In this document: piece by piece, positions 1 to 6,316 of the stretch | Position numbering within the stretch: the stretch's first letter is position 1 | Layout of the letters: the number at the start of each line of letters is the position of its first letter | DNA from: Turicibacter sp. UBA7094 | GTDB taxonomy: Bacteria; Bacillota_I; Bacilli_A; MOL361; Turicibacteraceae | Direction: 5' to 3' | DNA: 7,785 bases | NCBI GenBank assembly: GCA_002493395.1 | Contig: DKYS01000079.1 | Location: 13,256 to 21,040, forward strand | The notes under the pieces: model-generated | Told to the model about the DNA's origin: nothing | Databases searched by the model: none | Seen by the model: the letters and a program-made list of their open reading frames with translations, nothing else | Position numbers and translations under genes: made by a program

Positions 1-14
1 TTTTTTGTGCAAGG

Positions 15-45
15 AAAAAGGTGTTGCATGGCGAGCAACACCTTT
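15..45 (-). terminator. Intrinsic terminator of the HIT-hepS-hepT-HAD operon
   Basis: An 11-bp perfect stem (17-27 with 35-45, core GGTGTTGC/GCAACACC) encloses a 7-nt loop. Read on the minus strand, the stem runs into a short T-run (complement of 15-19). It lies 13 nt beyond the HAD gene stop codon. On the plus strand no T-run follows, so it is assigned to the minus-strand operon. Confidence 0.85.
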
Positions 46-58
46 ATGTATATTATGG

Positions 59-868
59 TTAGGCACTAAAAATAAATTTTTCAATGACGTGGGCTATGCC
101 GTCTTCATCATTTGTAGCAGTAATGTAATTAGCCGCCTTTTTAACTTCTGATACGGCGTTTCCCATGGCAACCCCGAGTCCTGCAAAGTCTATCATGGAT
201 AAGTCATTATATCCGTCTCCGCAAGCAATTAATTGCGATTGATCTAGTCCAACATGATCTAAAAGTTTTTGTAGAGAATAAGCTTTATTAATATTCTGTG
301 GCATAAATTCTAAGAAAAATGGTAATGAGCGTGTAATGCTTAGACGTTCGCCTAGACGTTCCTTCATTTTGATTTCTACTTCAGCTAAGTATTCTGGATC
401 AGCAGTACATAAGCATTTCACTGAATTGAAGGTTACCGAATCTTTGAAGTTTTCTACACGATTGATTGGCATTCCGTTAATTGCCGCTTCCTTTTGAATA
501 TATTGATCATCGTCTGTTGTCACGATAGCAGCATCCTCGTATGCCATGATATTGACCTTCATCTCACGAGATAAATCATATAATTCATGACAAATTTCCG
601 GAGTAAGAGATTTATCATAAATGGTTTCATTACTATGAGAGGCGATAATTCGTCCCCCATTATAAGATAAAATATAACCTGGATATTGGTCTAAACGTAA
701 TTCCTTTGCTACCTTAGCCATTCCGTACGTAGGACGGCCTGATGCTAGGACGATCATAACGCCTTGATCTTGTGCCTTTAATAAAGCCTCTTTTGTTTTG
801 GGTGAAATCTCATTTTTTGATGACATCAATGTGCCATCTAAATCTAAAACAATCATCTTATAACTCAT
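59..868 (-). CDS. Cof-type HAD-IIB family phosphatase
   Basis: Predicted cytoplasmic Mg2+-dependent phosphatase of the HAD superfamily, Cof/YidA-type (class IIB cap), 269 residues, the usual length. All four HAD motifs are visible: motif I DLDGT (nucleophile D9, acid/base D11), motif II with SGR at 43-45, motif III lysine K195, and motif IV GDGYND at 217-222. The cap domain fills roughly residues 85-185. The ATG at 868 was chosen because GAGGGAG (874-880) sits 5 nt upstream; a GTG at 883 would add five residues but overlaps that ribosome binding site. It is the last gene of the operon, 17 nt after hepT and just before the terminator. Members act on sugar phosphates, FMN, PLP and similar substrates, and the sequence does not reveal which. 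A role on prenyl phosphates would be only a guess from context. Confidence 0.93.
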   Translation of the reverse strand: MSYKMIVLDLDGTLMSSKNEISPKTKEALLKAQDQGVMIVLASGRPTYGMAKVAKELRLDQYPGYILSYNGGRIIASHSNETIYDKSLTPEICHELYDLSREMKVNIMAYEDAAIVTTDDDQYIQKEAAINGMPINRVENFKDSVTFNSVKCLCTADPEYLAEVEIKMKERLGERLSITRSLPFFLEFMPQNINKAYSLQKLLDHVGLDQSQLIACGDGYNDLSMIDFAGLGVAMGNAVSEVKKAANYITATNDEDGIAHVIEKFIFSA

Positions 869-885
869 AAAAGTCTCCCTCACTA

Positions 886-1842
886 TTAATTAAAAATTAA
901 ATTGATTAAATCGTAAATCTTTGGTTGTAACTGTGGAAAGTGACTGGCGATGGATTGGGTGGTATTAATATAGGTTTGGCATAAATCTTCAGATCTTTTT
1001 ATTGAGCCCCCGTTTCGAATGCGTTGGCAAAGAGAATCGAAGAGATGATAATTCCAATTCTTTTTGATTTGCGAGATATCCTCTTTAAAAAGATCATCTT
1101 CTAAGGCAAAAATCGTCGGTAATGTAATGACACCCTCTTTTAAATCGTGCCCGACAGGTTTTCCAAGATGAGTGGAATGACTACTGAAATCTAAAATATC
1201 ATCTTTTATTTGATAGGCAATTCCGATAGAATTGCCTAAGTCTTTTAGTTGTTCCAATTCATCATCTGTTAAATTTGAAAGAATTCCCCCAATGATTAAA
1301 CTTGCAGAAATAAGTGTTCCTGTTTTTTGGTAACTTTTTTGAATATAATCCTCTAAGGAGAGATTTAAATTAAAGAGATCATCCTGCTGTCTAAGCTCCC
1401 CTAAGCATAATTGTTTCATGGTGTCTGCAAGTTGTAAGTGAAGATTAGGAATAGGAATGGTTGAAAATAGTTCGAGGCTCTTATTTAATGTATAATTCCC
1501 CATTTTGAGAGCTATTTTTTTATTATAGCGTTCATGAAGAGTCAACACATTGTGTCTCATTTGGGAATGATCAATGATGTCATCATGGATAAGTGATGAA
1601 AAGTGTAAAAGTTCGATGGCTACAGCGGCTAAATAACGTAACTCTTTTGAAGTAGAGGTTCCTAAATCTGTGGCCATTAATAAAAATAGTGGACGAATTC
1701 TTTTTCCCCCATTCGAAATTAATTCGCAGAGTGCGGATTTTAGCACTTCTTCCCCCTCTAGTACAGCATCTTCAGTGATAGTCTTTAAAAGTAATTCATT
1801 AAAGTAGGATTCATCGTACCCAAATTTAGATAGATAACTCAT
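886..1842 (-). CDS. hepT: HepT-like polyprenyl diphosphate synthase, catalytic subunit
   Basis: Trans-isoprenyl diphosphate synthase (318 residues) that would condense isopentenyl diphosphate onto an allylic primer to build a long polyprenyl chain, probably for a quinone side chain. Visible motifs are GKRIRP (46-51), first aspartate-rich motif DDIID (87-91), KTG (173-175), second aspartate-rich motif DDILD (214-218) and GKPVG (227-231). Small residues S82 and S83 just before DDIID fit a long-chain product (inference). Two usually conserved sites differ: the RRG after the first aspartate motif reads RHN (96-98), and the GD of the later A-G-D-Y-L block reads GN (115-116). The second ATG (1842) was chosen because AGGAGG at 1849-1854 is 6 nt upstream; the ATG at 1845 is only 3 nt away. 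The start overlaps the upstream HepS-like gene by 17 nt, suggesting translational coupling. Chain length and whether the enzyme works alone cannot be read from the sequence. Confidence 0.9.
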   Translation of the reverse strand: MSYLSKFGYDESYFNELLLKTITEDAVLEGEEVLKSALCELISNGGKRIRPLFLLMATDLGTSTSKELRYLAAVAIELLHFSSLIHDDIIDHSQMRHNVLTLHERYNKKIALKMGNYTLNKSLELFSTIPIPNLHLQLADTMKQLCLGELRQQDDLFNLNLSLEDYIQKSYQKTGTLISASLIIGGILSNLTDDELEQLKDLGNSIGIAYQIKDDILDFSSHSTHLGKPVGHDLKEGVITLPTIFALEDDLFKEDISQIKKNWNYHLFDSLCQRIRNGGSIKRSEDLCQTYINTTQSIASHFPQLQPKIYDLINLIFN

Positions 1843-2257
1843 CATAGCCCTCCTCTTGTACGATGGTGTCAACCCATGCATTTAAAATATCATTGGTCTC
1901 CCTTTGATAAATGGAGCTTATTTCATATTTTTTTAAGTGTTTAAAAATATTGTTTGTGATGAGTGTAAAGGCATGACGAATCGTGTAGTCGTAGTAAAGA
2001 CTATAGAATAAATCCCCATATAAAATAATGTTTTTACATTGGGTTTCAGTTGATGAATCGTTTAATTGATGATGGGTATCTAGATGGAGGAGCAGAAGTC
2101 CATAAGAAACGAAATAAGAGAAGTGATTTTCTGGTTTGATCGAGTAGGTCTCTAGTGTATGATAGAGTTTTTGTAATTGATCTTTGTTAACAGATACCCC
2201 TTTAATATTTAGTTGTCCGAGTTGTCGGATAATTTCATTTATTACATTGTTAATCAT
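1826..2257 (-). CDS. hepS: Short HepS-like heptaprenyl diphosphate synthase component 1
   Basis: A 143-residue protein resembling the N-terminal part of HepS, the non-catalytic subunit that makes HepT active as a heptaprenyl diphosphate synthase in Bacillus. Supporting similarities (from memory of the family) are a helical region with LDTHHQL (59-65, compare the DTHDE region of HepS) and GDLFYSLYY (81-89, compare GDYFSGLYY). HepS is usually about 250 residues, so roughly 100 C-terminal residues are absent; the gene runs straight into hepT with a 17-nt overlap, leaving no room for them. The ATG at 2257 was chosen over one at 2320 because GGTGG (2265-2269) lies 7 nt upstream and the extra 21 residues look non-conserved and lack a ribosome binding site. 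Position directly before hepT is the classical context. Assignment rests on two short motifs plus synteny. Confidence 0.72.
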   Translation of the reverse strand: MINNVINEIIRQLGQLNIKGVSVNKDQLQKLYHTLETYSIKPENHFSYFVSYGLLLLHLDTHHQLNDSSTETQCKNIILYGDLFYSLYYDYTIRHAFTLITNNIFKHLKKYEISSIYQRETNDILNAWVDTIVQEEGYDELSI

Positions 2258-2332
2258 GTCTAATCCACCGTTTCTAATCAAGATACCATTAGTATTCCAA
2301 GGATTGGACAGGTTATGCAATTTTTAGAAAGA

Positions 2333-2752
2333 TTAAAGGTTAGCGATAATTTCTTCTTTTAATTCAGTTAGAGATTCAGGTGTATATAGTGCCGTATTAT
2401 TGACATAATGAACATTGAATGAATCTTCAAATGAATATCTTGGGATTAAATGAACATGGTAATGGAACACGGTTTGGCCTGCCACAGGTCCGTTATTATT
2501 GACGATGTTTATTCCGTCGGCACCGAATGTGGTTTTTAAAGCTGTCGCTAGCTTAGGAATAATTGAAAATACGTGAGTCATATCTTCTTCGGTCATAGAG
2601 AAAACATCTTCAACGTGTTTTTTTGGTACGACTAACGTATGACCGAGTGTCGCTTGAGAAATATCTAAGAAAGCGATAACGTCATCGTTTTCAAAGATAA
2701 TGTGGCCAGGAATTTCCTTGTTACTAATTTTACAGAAGATACATTTTTGCAT
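2333..2752 (-). CDS. HIT (histidine triad) family nucleotide hydrolase, HinT-like
   Basis: A 139-residue cytoplasmic HIT protein of the HinT/Hit branch, which hydrolyses purine nucleoside phosphoramidates and related AMP conjugates. The triad is H97-x-H99-x-H101 in the sequence HYHVHL, with H99 the expected nucleophile. CIFC (4-7) near the N terminus, with H46 and H97, matches the zinc site found in many bacterial Hit proteins. GHTLVVPKKH (37-46) is the usual substrate-strand motif. The ATG at 2752 is supported by GGAGG (2760-2764), 7 nt upstream. It is the first gene of the minus-strand operon; the gap to the HepS-like gene is 75 nt with no terminator-like T-run. In many Bacilli hit sits near ABC transporter genes, so its place before hepS/hepT here is a local arrangement with no obvious functional reason. 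Confidence 0.95.
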   Translation of the reverse strand: MQKCIFCKISNKEIPGHIIFENDDVIAFLDISQATLGHTLVVPKKHVEDVFSMTEEDMTHVFSIIPKLATALKTTFGADGINIVNNNGPVAGQTVFHYHVHLIPRYSFEDSFNVHYVNNTALYTPESLTELKEEIIANL

Positions 2753-2815
2753 TTTAATTCCTCCGATCAGTTAATGAAGTTTATTTGGATATAACTTTTC
2801 TTCATCGGTCGTGTT

Positions 2816-2844
2816 ATTGTGATAGCGTACTAACCCCCCATCAA
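2816..2844 (-). promoter_or_regulatory. Candidate sigma-A promoter (proximal) for the HIT operon
   Basis: On the minus strand TTGATG (2839-2844) is followed after exactly 17 nt by CACAAT (2816-2821); each box matches 4 of 6 consensus bases. Transcription would start near 2809, giving a leader of about 57 nt whose first bases form one arm of a hairpin reaching the HIT ribosome binding site. The match is moderate and competes with a distal candidate. Confidence 0.35.
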
Positions 2845-2892
2845 GAAATTTAAAGGAAATTTTAGCTTAACACGCATATGATTTACGACCTA

Positions 2893-2921
2893 ATTTTATC
2901 AAAGTTCTAGTGATTTTTAAA
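2893..2921 (-). promoter_or_regulatory. Candidate extended -10 promoter (distal) for the HIT operon
   Basis: On the minus strand TGATAAAAT (2893-2901) is an extended -10 element whose TAAAAT core matches 5 of 6 bases. A weak -35, TTTAAA (2916-2921), lies 17 nt upstream. It would give a leader of roughly 135 nt covering the inverted repeats at 2763-2890. Confidence 0.35.
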
Positions 2922-2967
2922 GTGCTAACATTTTGTTAAGAAAAGAAGGATTTGACTCTTGGGCTCA

Positions 2968-2976
2968 TGATATAAT
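2968..2976 (+). promoter_or_regulatory. Extended -10 promoter for the membrane protein-ecfT-ung operon
   Basis: TGATATAAT (2968-2976) is a perfect extended -10 element (TG, one base, TATAAT). A TTGACT at 2952-2957 is only 13 nt away, too close to act as a normal -35, so this is read as an extended -10 promoter with little -35 contribution. Expected start is near 2983, giving a leader of under 30 nt that contains AGGAGG at 2994-2999. Confidence 0.65.
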
Positions 2977-3009
2977 AGAGAGGAAAGTTAAGTAGGAGGG
3001 TCTTAATTG

Positions 3010-3561
3010 ATGAATCAAAAAAGGAATCGTGAAAATTTAGAAAAAATGATGCTAGTTATTTTAATTGGGTCGCTCGCTATCGTTTTAGGGATTATTGAGT
3101 CGATGATCCCTATTCGCTTACCTATTCCTGGGGCAAAGTTAGGGCTTGCGAATATTATGATTGTGATTGGACTATATTATTTAGATGCGAAAGATATGTT
3201 AACGGTGATTATATTAAAAACTTTTTTAACTACTTTATTGATGGGGACGTTTTCGATGTTCGCATATGGTTTTGTCGGAGCTTTGTTAAGCTATATGGGG
3301 ATGATGCTTGCTTTTAAACTTTTGGGAAATAAGATGAGTTTATTAGGAATTAGTATTCTTGGGGGGATTTTGCATAATGTGGGACAAATTATTGTGGCAA
3401 TGATTTTAATTAAGACAAAGGCAATTGCTTATTATATGATGTTCTTGTTACCACTTGGGGCTATTACCGGAATTGCGGTAGGGATTGTGGCAAAATTAGT
3501 TATGCCTCGTCTTAATGAATTCGACTTATTTAAAACACATTATAAATTAAAAGAAGTATAA
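3010..3561 (+). CDS. ECF S-component-like membrane protein ('heptaprenyl diphosphate synthase component I' / Gx transporter family)
   Basis: A 183-residue, very hydrophobic protein with about five or six membrane segments (roughly 13-32, 43-60, 63-80, 83-104, 110-134 and 139-163). The short block IPIPGAKLGLANI (37-49) is typical of the family databases call heptaprenyl diphosphate synthase component I or Gx transporter. Size and topology resemble substrate-binding S-components of ECF vitamin transporters, and the next gene encodes an EcfT-type protein, so a transport role is more likely than enzymology (inference). It is unrelated to the soluble HepS-like protein at 1826-2257. AGGAGG at 2994-2999 is 10 nt before the ATG at 3010 and 7 nt before an in-frame TTG at 3007, so the TTG could be the true start, adding one residue. 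The stop codon overlaps the ribosome binding site of the next gene. The substrate is unknown. Confidence 0.82.
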   Translation: MNQKRNRENLEKMMLVILIGSLAIVLGIIESMIPIRLPIPGAKLGLANIMIVIGLYYLDAKDMLTVIILKTFLTTLLMGTFSMFAYGFVGALLSYMGMMLAFKLLGNKMSLLGISILGGILHNVGQIIVAMILIKTKAIAYYMMFLLPLGAITGIAVGIVAKLVMPRLNEFDLFKTHYKLKEV

Positions 3562-3571
3562 GGAGATCATG

Positions 3572-4342
3572 ATGAGAAAATTGTGGTTGGGGCGTTATGT
3601 AAGTCTTTCATCGGTTTATCATTCCTTAGATCCCCGGGCAAAGTTACTGATGATGATATTAAATATTATGATGATAATTTTTATCACTAATTGGGTACAA
3701 TTACTTTTTGCGGGATGTTTTATTGTTATTTTTTTATATTTGAGTAAAATTCCTATTTCATTTTATCTTAGACAGGCAATGTTTCTAAAATATATGTATT
3801 TATTTTTTCTTCTGTTTTTTTCTTTAACAGAAGGAGAATTTTTTTTAGTGAAGATTGGTGTCTTACATCTTAGTTTAGACGGATTGTTGCTTGGAATGTT
3901 TTATGTAAGCAAAATGATCTTGTTTGTTGTTATGGGTGCACTTTTAACATTTACGACAACGCCTGGAGAAATTATGGCAGGTGTGAGGGCTTTATTTAAA
4001 AGTCCGTCAATTGAACGGTTCGCCTTCATGGGGAATTTGTCGATTCGGTTGATTCCAACGATTTTGGAAGAGGTTAAATTGATTTATAGTGCACAAAAAT
4101 CCCGAGGGCTTGATTTTAGTGAACTGGCGTTGAGGGATAAGTTTGAAAAGTTATTATCAATTATTATACCGGCAATTTCAAATACCGTTAAGCGTTTGAT
4201 GATGATGATGGAAGCCATGGAATGTCGGGGGTATATTGTCGGTCACGAGCGAACGTCTATTTATCAACTGCATTTTCGAGTGCGCGATGCGGTAGTTTTA
4301 CTTTGCGGAGGCATGGCCTTAGTGATTATTATTTTACTTTAG
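3572..4342 (+). CDS. ecfT: EcfT/CbiQ-family transmembrane component of an ECF transporter
   Basis: A 256-residue integral membrane protein of the CbiQ/EcfT family, the scaffold that couples two ATPases to a substrate-binding S-component. Diagnostic features are HSLDPRAKLL (17-26) after a short N terminus, membrane segments near 25-57, 69-86 and 104-128, and the two coupling-helix signatures that contact the ATPases: AQKSRG (174-179) and AMECRG (215-220), each carrying the expected x-Arg-Gly. A final membrane segment spans about 238-256. AGGAG (3561-3565) is 6 nt before the ATG at 3572 and 3 nt before an adjacent ATG at 3569, so 3572 is preferred. It follows the S-like gene by only 10 nt. No EcfA ATPase gene is in the window; it must use ATPases encoded elsewhere. 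Confidence 0.9.
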   Translation: MRKLWLGRYVSLSSVYHSLDPRAKLLMMILNIMMIIFITNWVQLLFAGCFIVIFLYLSKIPISFYLRQAMFLKYMYLFFLLFFSLTEGEFFLVKIGVLHLSLDGLLLGMFYVSKMILFVVMGALLTFTTTPGEIMAGVRALFKSPSIERFAFMGNLSIRLIPTILEEVKLIYSAQKSRGLDFSELALRDKFEKLLSIIIPAISNTVKRLMMMMEAMECRGYIVGHERTSIYQLHFRVRDAVVLLCGGMALVIIILL

Positions 4343-4376
4343 AAAAATTCTTTTTAGATAAGAGGAAGTGATTAAA

Positions 4377-5045
4377 TTGTTTATTCATAATGATTGGGCG
4401 CCTATTTTATCACGTGAGTTCGAAAAGCCCTATATGAAACATCTGTTTTCGCAATTACATCACCAATATGAGGTTGAGACGGTTTATCCTCCGAAACGAT
4501 TGGTATTTAGAGCATTTGAACTAACGCCATACTCGGAGGTTAAAGTTGTTATTTTAGGGCAAGATCCATATCATGGTGAAAATCAGGCGAATGGATTAAG
4601 TTTTTCAGTTACTGAAACGACGAAAATCCCTCCTTCACTGCGAAATATTTTTACAGAATTAGTATCGGATATTAAATGTGATTATCCTCCTAGCGGTGAC
4701 CTAACTAAGTGGGCAAAAGAAGGGGTTCTTCTTCTCAACTCAATATTAAGCGTTGGCGCTGGAAAACCAATGTCCCATGCTTCAATGGGATGGGAGCTGT
4801 TTACAGATTACATCTTAAGCTGTTTAAATGAGAAGGATTATCCCATTGTTTTTATTTTATGGGGAAATCATGCAAGAAGTAAGAAACGATTAATTAATCA
4901 ACAGAAGCATTTAGTACTAGAATCGGTACATCCCTCTCCTTTATCGGCACATCGTGGATTTTTTGGGAGTTGCCCGTTTTCGAAAGCTAATGCATTTTTA
5001 GTGTCGAAGGGCATTCACCCCATTGACTGGTCACTGACTAAATAA
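4377..5045 (+). CDS. ung: Uracil-DNA glycosylase, family 1
   Basis: Removes uracil from DNA to start base excision repair; cytoplasmic, 222 residues, typical length. Motif A GQDPYHG (61-67) contains the catalytic water-activating D63, and motif B HPSPLSAHRG (185-194) contains H185. GVLLLN (116-121) and SHASMGWELFTD (133-144) are also family-typical. In the usual L-T-V-R-A-G block the arginine is a glycine (LSVGAG, 124-129). The start is uncertain: no ATG is available, TTG at 4377 lies 8 nt after AGGAAG (4363-4368) and gives the usual M-x-I-H-N-D-W beginning, while GTG at 4368 overlaps that ribosome binding site and would add three residues. It is 34 nt downstream of ecfT in the same direction with no terminator between, so probably co-transcribed. 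The pairing has no evident functional meaning. Confidence 0.95.
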   Translation: MFIHNDWAPILSREFEKPYMKHLFSQLHHQYEVETVYPPKRLVFRAFELTPYSEVKVVILGQDPYHGENQANGLSFSVTETTKIPPSLRNIFTELVSDIKCDYPPSGDLTKWAKEGVLLLNSILSVGAGKPMSHASMGWELFTDYILSCLNEKDYPIVFILWGNHARSKKRLINQQKHLVLESVHPSPLSAHRGFFGSCPFSKANAFLVSKGIHPIDWSLTK

Positions 5046-5081
5046 AAGTGGGCCGTCTCAAAATTGAGACGACCCACTTTT
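5044..5081. terminator. Bidirectional intrinsic terminator between ung and gerQ
   Basis: A 17-position stem (5044-5060 with 5065-5081) with a single C/A mismatch (5053/5072) and a 4-nt loop. AAAAGTGGG pairs with CCCACTTTT at the base, and T-rich tails are present on both strands. It begins inside the ung stop codon and ends 2 nt before the gerQ stop, so it serves both convergent genes. Confidence 0.92.
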
Positions 5082-5083
5082 AT

Positions 5084-5743
5084 TTAATGTTGATCTGAGT
5101 TTCCATATCCATGTTGTTGTTCAGGCATCTGGCTATAATATGGATATTTTTGTTTATAAAGCTCATCCTGGTGTTTTTGGTAGTTATAAAGTGCCCCTAA
5201 TGATGGGAATTTTTCAAATAAATCAGGATCCACAACATTAAGTGTGTTATCTTGTGGATAATAGTAGTTGATTTCTTCTGGGAATTCAACGTAGTCTAAG
5301 TAAACGGTTAATAAAATAAAACGGTGACCTGTGTTAGGGTCGCTTAAAACGACATGATCTTTCCCTGCCGCTTCAATAACACCAACAAATGTACGGCGAG
5401 CTGTTGCAGCATCATTTCCGCTAAATGTCATATAAAATGTTGCAATTTTCCCACGGTTAAGTCGGATAAGATTGCTTACATAAGAATTTAATTGAGATTG
5501 TGGAATAATACTTGCAAATGGAATTTCAGGTCCTATAAAGTTAGCAGTACTAGCAGCTCCTTGGCCAGGTTCAGTTGGTGTTTGGGGAGTAATAGGTGCC
5601 CCTGATGGAAAAGGTGGCTCTACAGTACTTGGATTTACAGCTGTGTAGTTTGCTCCCATTTGATTTGCTTGTTGATATCTCCAGTATGGATCATTCGGAT
5701 TTGGAACGGGTCCTCCATAAGGATAAGAATGATAATAATTCAT
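5084..5743 (-). CDS. gerQ: GerQ-like spore coat protein
   Basis: Spore coat protein related to Bacillus GerQ (YwdL), which is needed to place the cortex hydrolase CwlJ in the coat and is cross-linked by transglutaminase there. The conserved core is at about 85-162: SYVSNLIRLNRGKIATFYM, then IEAAGKDHVVLSDPNTGHRF, then YLDYVEFPEEINY. The first 80 residues are low-complexity, rich in Pro, Gln, Asn, Tyr and Gly. A Tyr/Gln/His-rich tail of about 40 residues follows the core. At 219 residues it is longer than the Bacillus protein (about 180). No lysine occurs before K99, although the lysines cross-linked in B. subtilis lie at the extreme N terminus. The ATG at 5743 is set by AGGAG (5751-5755), 7 nt upstream. 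It follows cwlJ by 24 nt, the same order as in Bacillus, so the two are surely one operon. Confidence 0.93.
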   Translation of the reverse strand: MNYYHSYPYGGPVPNPNDPYWRYQQANQMGANYTAVNPSTVEPPFPSGAPITPQTPTEPGQGAASTANFIGPEIPFASIIPQSQLNSYVSNLIRLNRGKIATFYMTFSGNDAATARRTFVGVIEAAGKDHVVLSDPNTGHRFILLTVYLDYVEFPEEINYYYPQDNTLNVVDPDLFEKFPSLGALYNYQKHQDELYKQKYPYYSQMPEQQHGYGNSDQH

Positions 5744-5767
5744 AGTGTCTCTCCTTTCAAAATACAA

Positions 5768-6199
5768 TTAGATGTTATTGTTATAACAATTTTCGGATTC
5801 AAGCGGAATGTAGAAGCAGTGATCTCCATATCGACCTGAATTCCATTGTCCCCAAAATTGGGCAGGACATGAGGGTTGAAAAGGATCGTAAAACCATAGT
5901 GCGGTTGTCGCAGGTTCAAAACGTTCTCCGTCAATGACCCTTTTAGCTAACCTAATTTCATTGTCCCTAGCGCGTTGGTAAAAGTAATCAAATTGAACGG
6001 CCTCAAATCCTCCAGGTGATTGATAAACCATTAAAGGAATGGTGTTGATGTCTTTGAAATCGTGACAGTTAGCCAAAACTCGATTTACACAGACATTTCC
6101 AACGAGTAACATTCCCATATCGCCATCGCTTTCGGCCTCAGCGCGCATGAGTCGAGCAAGTAATTCAATGTCTTTTTGGGTTGCTTGAATAACTCCCAT
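5768..6199 (-). CDS. cwlJ: Spore cortex cell wall hydrolase CwlJ
   Basis: Cortex-lytic enzyme of the Hydrolase_2/SleB family that degrades spore peptidoglycan during germination, in Bacillus triggered by calcium-dipicolinate. At 143 residues it matches Bacillus CwlJ (about 142) and aligns throughout by eye: ARLMRAEAE (15-23, catalytic glutamate probably E21), LLVGNVCVNRVLANC (31-45), GFEAV followed by YFYQRARD (64-79), CPAQFW (111-116) and HCFY (127-130). No signal peptide, as expected for a protein made in the mother cell and held in the coat. The ATG at 6199 is chosen because AGGTG (6205-6209) lies 5 nt upstream, a sigma-E-like promoter lies immediately before it, and the family begins here. 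The open frame extends another 66 codons upstream but that part would cross the promoter and is not conserved. Confidence 0.95.
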   Translation of the reverse strand: MGVIQATQKDIELLARLMRAEAESDGDMGMLLVGNVCVNRVLANCHDFKDINTIPLMVYQSPGGFEAVQFDYFYQRARDNEIRLAKRVIDGERFEPATTALWFYDPFQPSCPAQFWGQWNSGRYGDHCFYIPLESENCYNNNI

Positions 6200-6217
6200 A
6201 TAATCACCTCTCGTTTC

Positions 6218-6246
6218 ATCATACGATCTTATGTTGGAAAATATGC
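6218..6246 (-). promoter_or_regulatory. Putative sigma-E promoter of cwlJ-gerQ
   Basis: On the minus strand GCATATT (6240-6246) is a full match to the sigma-E -35 consensus (KMATATT). After 14 nt comes CGTATGAT (6218-6225), a partial match to the -10 consensus CATACANT. The expected start near 6211 leaves a very short leader holding the cwlJ ribosome binding site. Bacillus cwlJ is known to be a sigma-E mother-cell gene, which agrees with the call. Confidence 0.65.
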
Positions 6247-6316
6247 TTAAAGAAGGAGAAAAAATACAAGTGAAGAATTTAATATAGGAAAGTAAAAAGA
6301 GGACATTCAAAAAACG

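Noticed and set aside
2258..2332. Terminator or extra promoter between the HIT and HepS-like genes
   Set aside because: Only 4-5 bp hairpins without T-runs are present, and no convincing promoter pair was seen.
2952..2976. TTGACT plus TATAAT as a standard sigma-A promoter
   Set aside because: The spacer is 13 nt, too short for normal sigma-A binding; the extended -10 explanation is better.
5740..5934. Small minus-strand open frame overlapping the end of cwlJ and start of gerQ
   Set aside because: It is out of frame with two well-supported genes and has no recognisable protein features.
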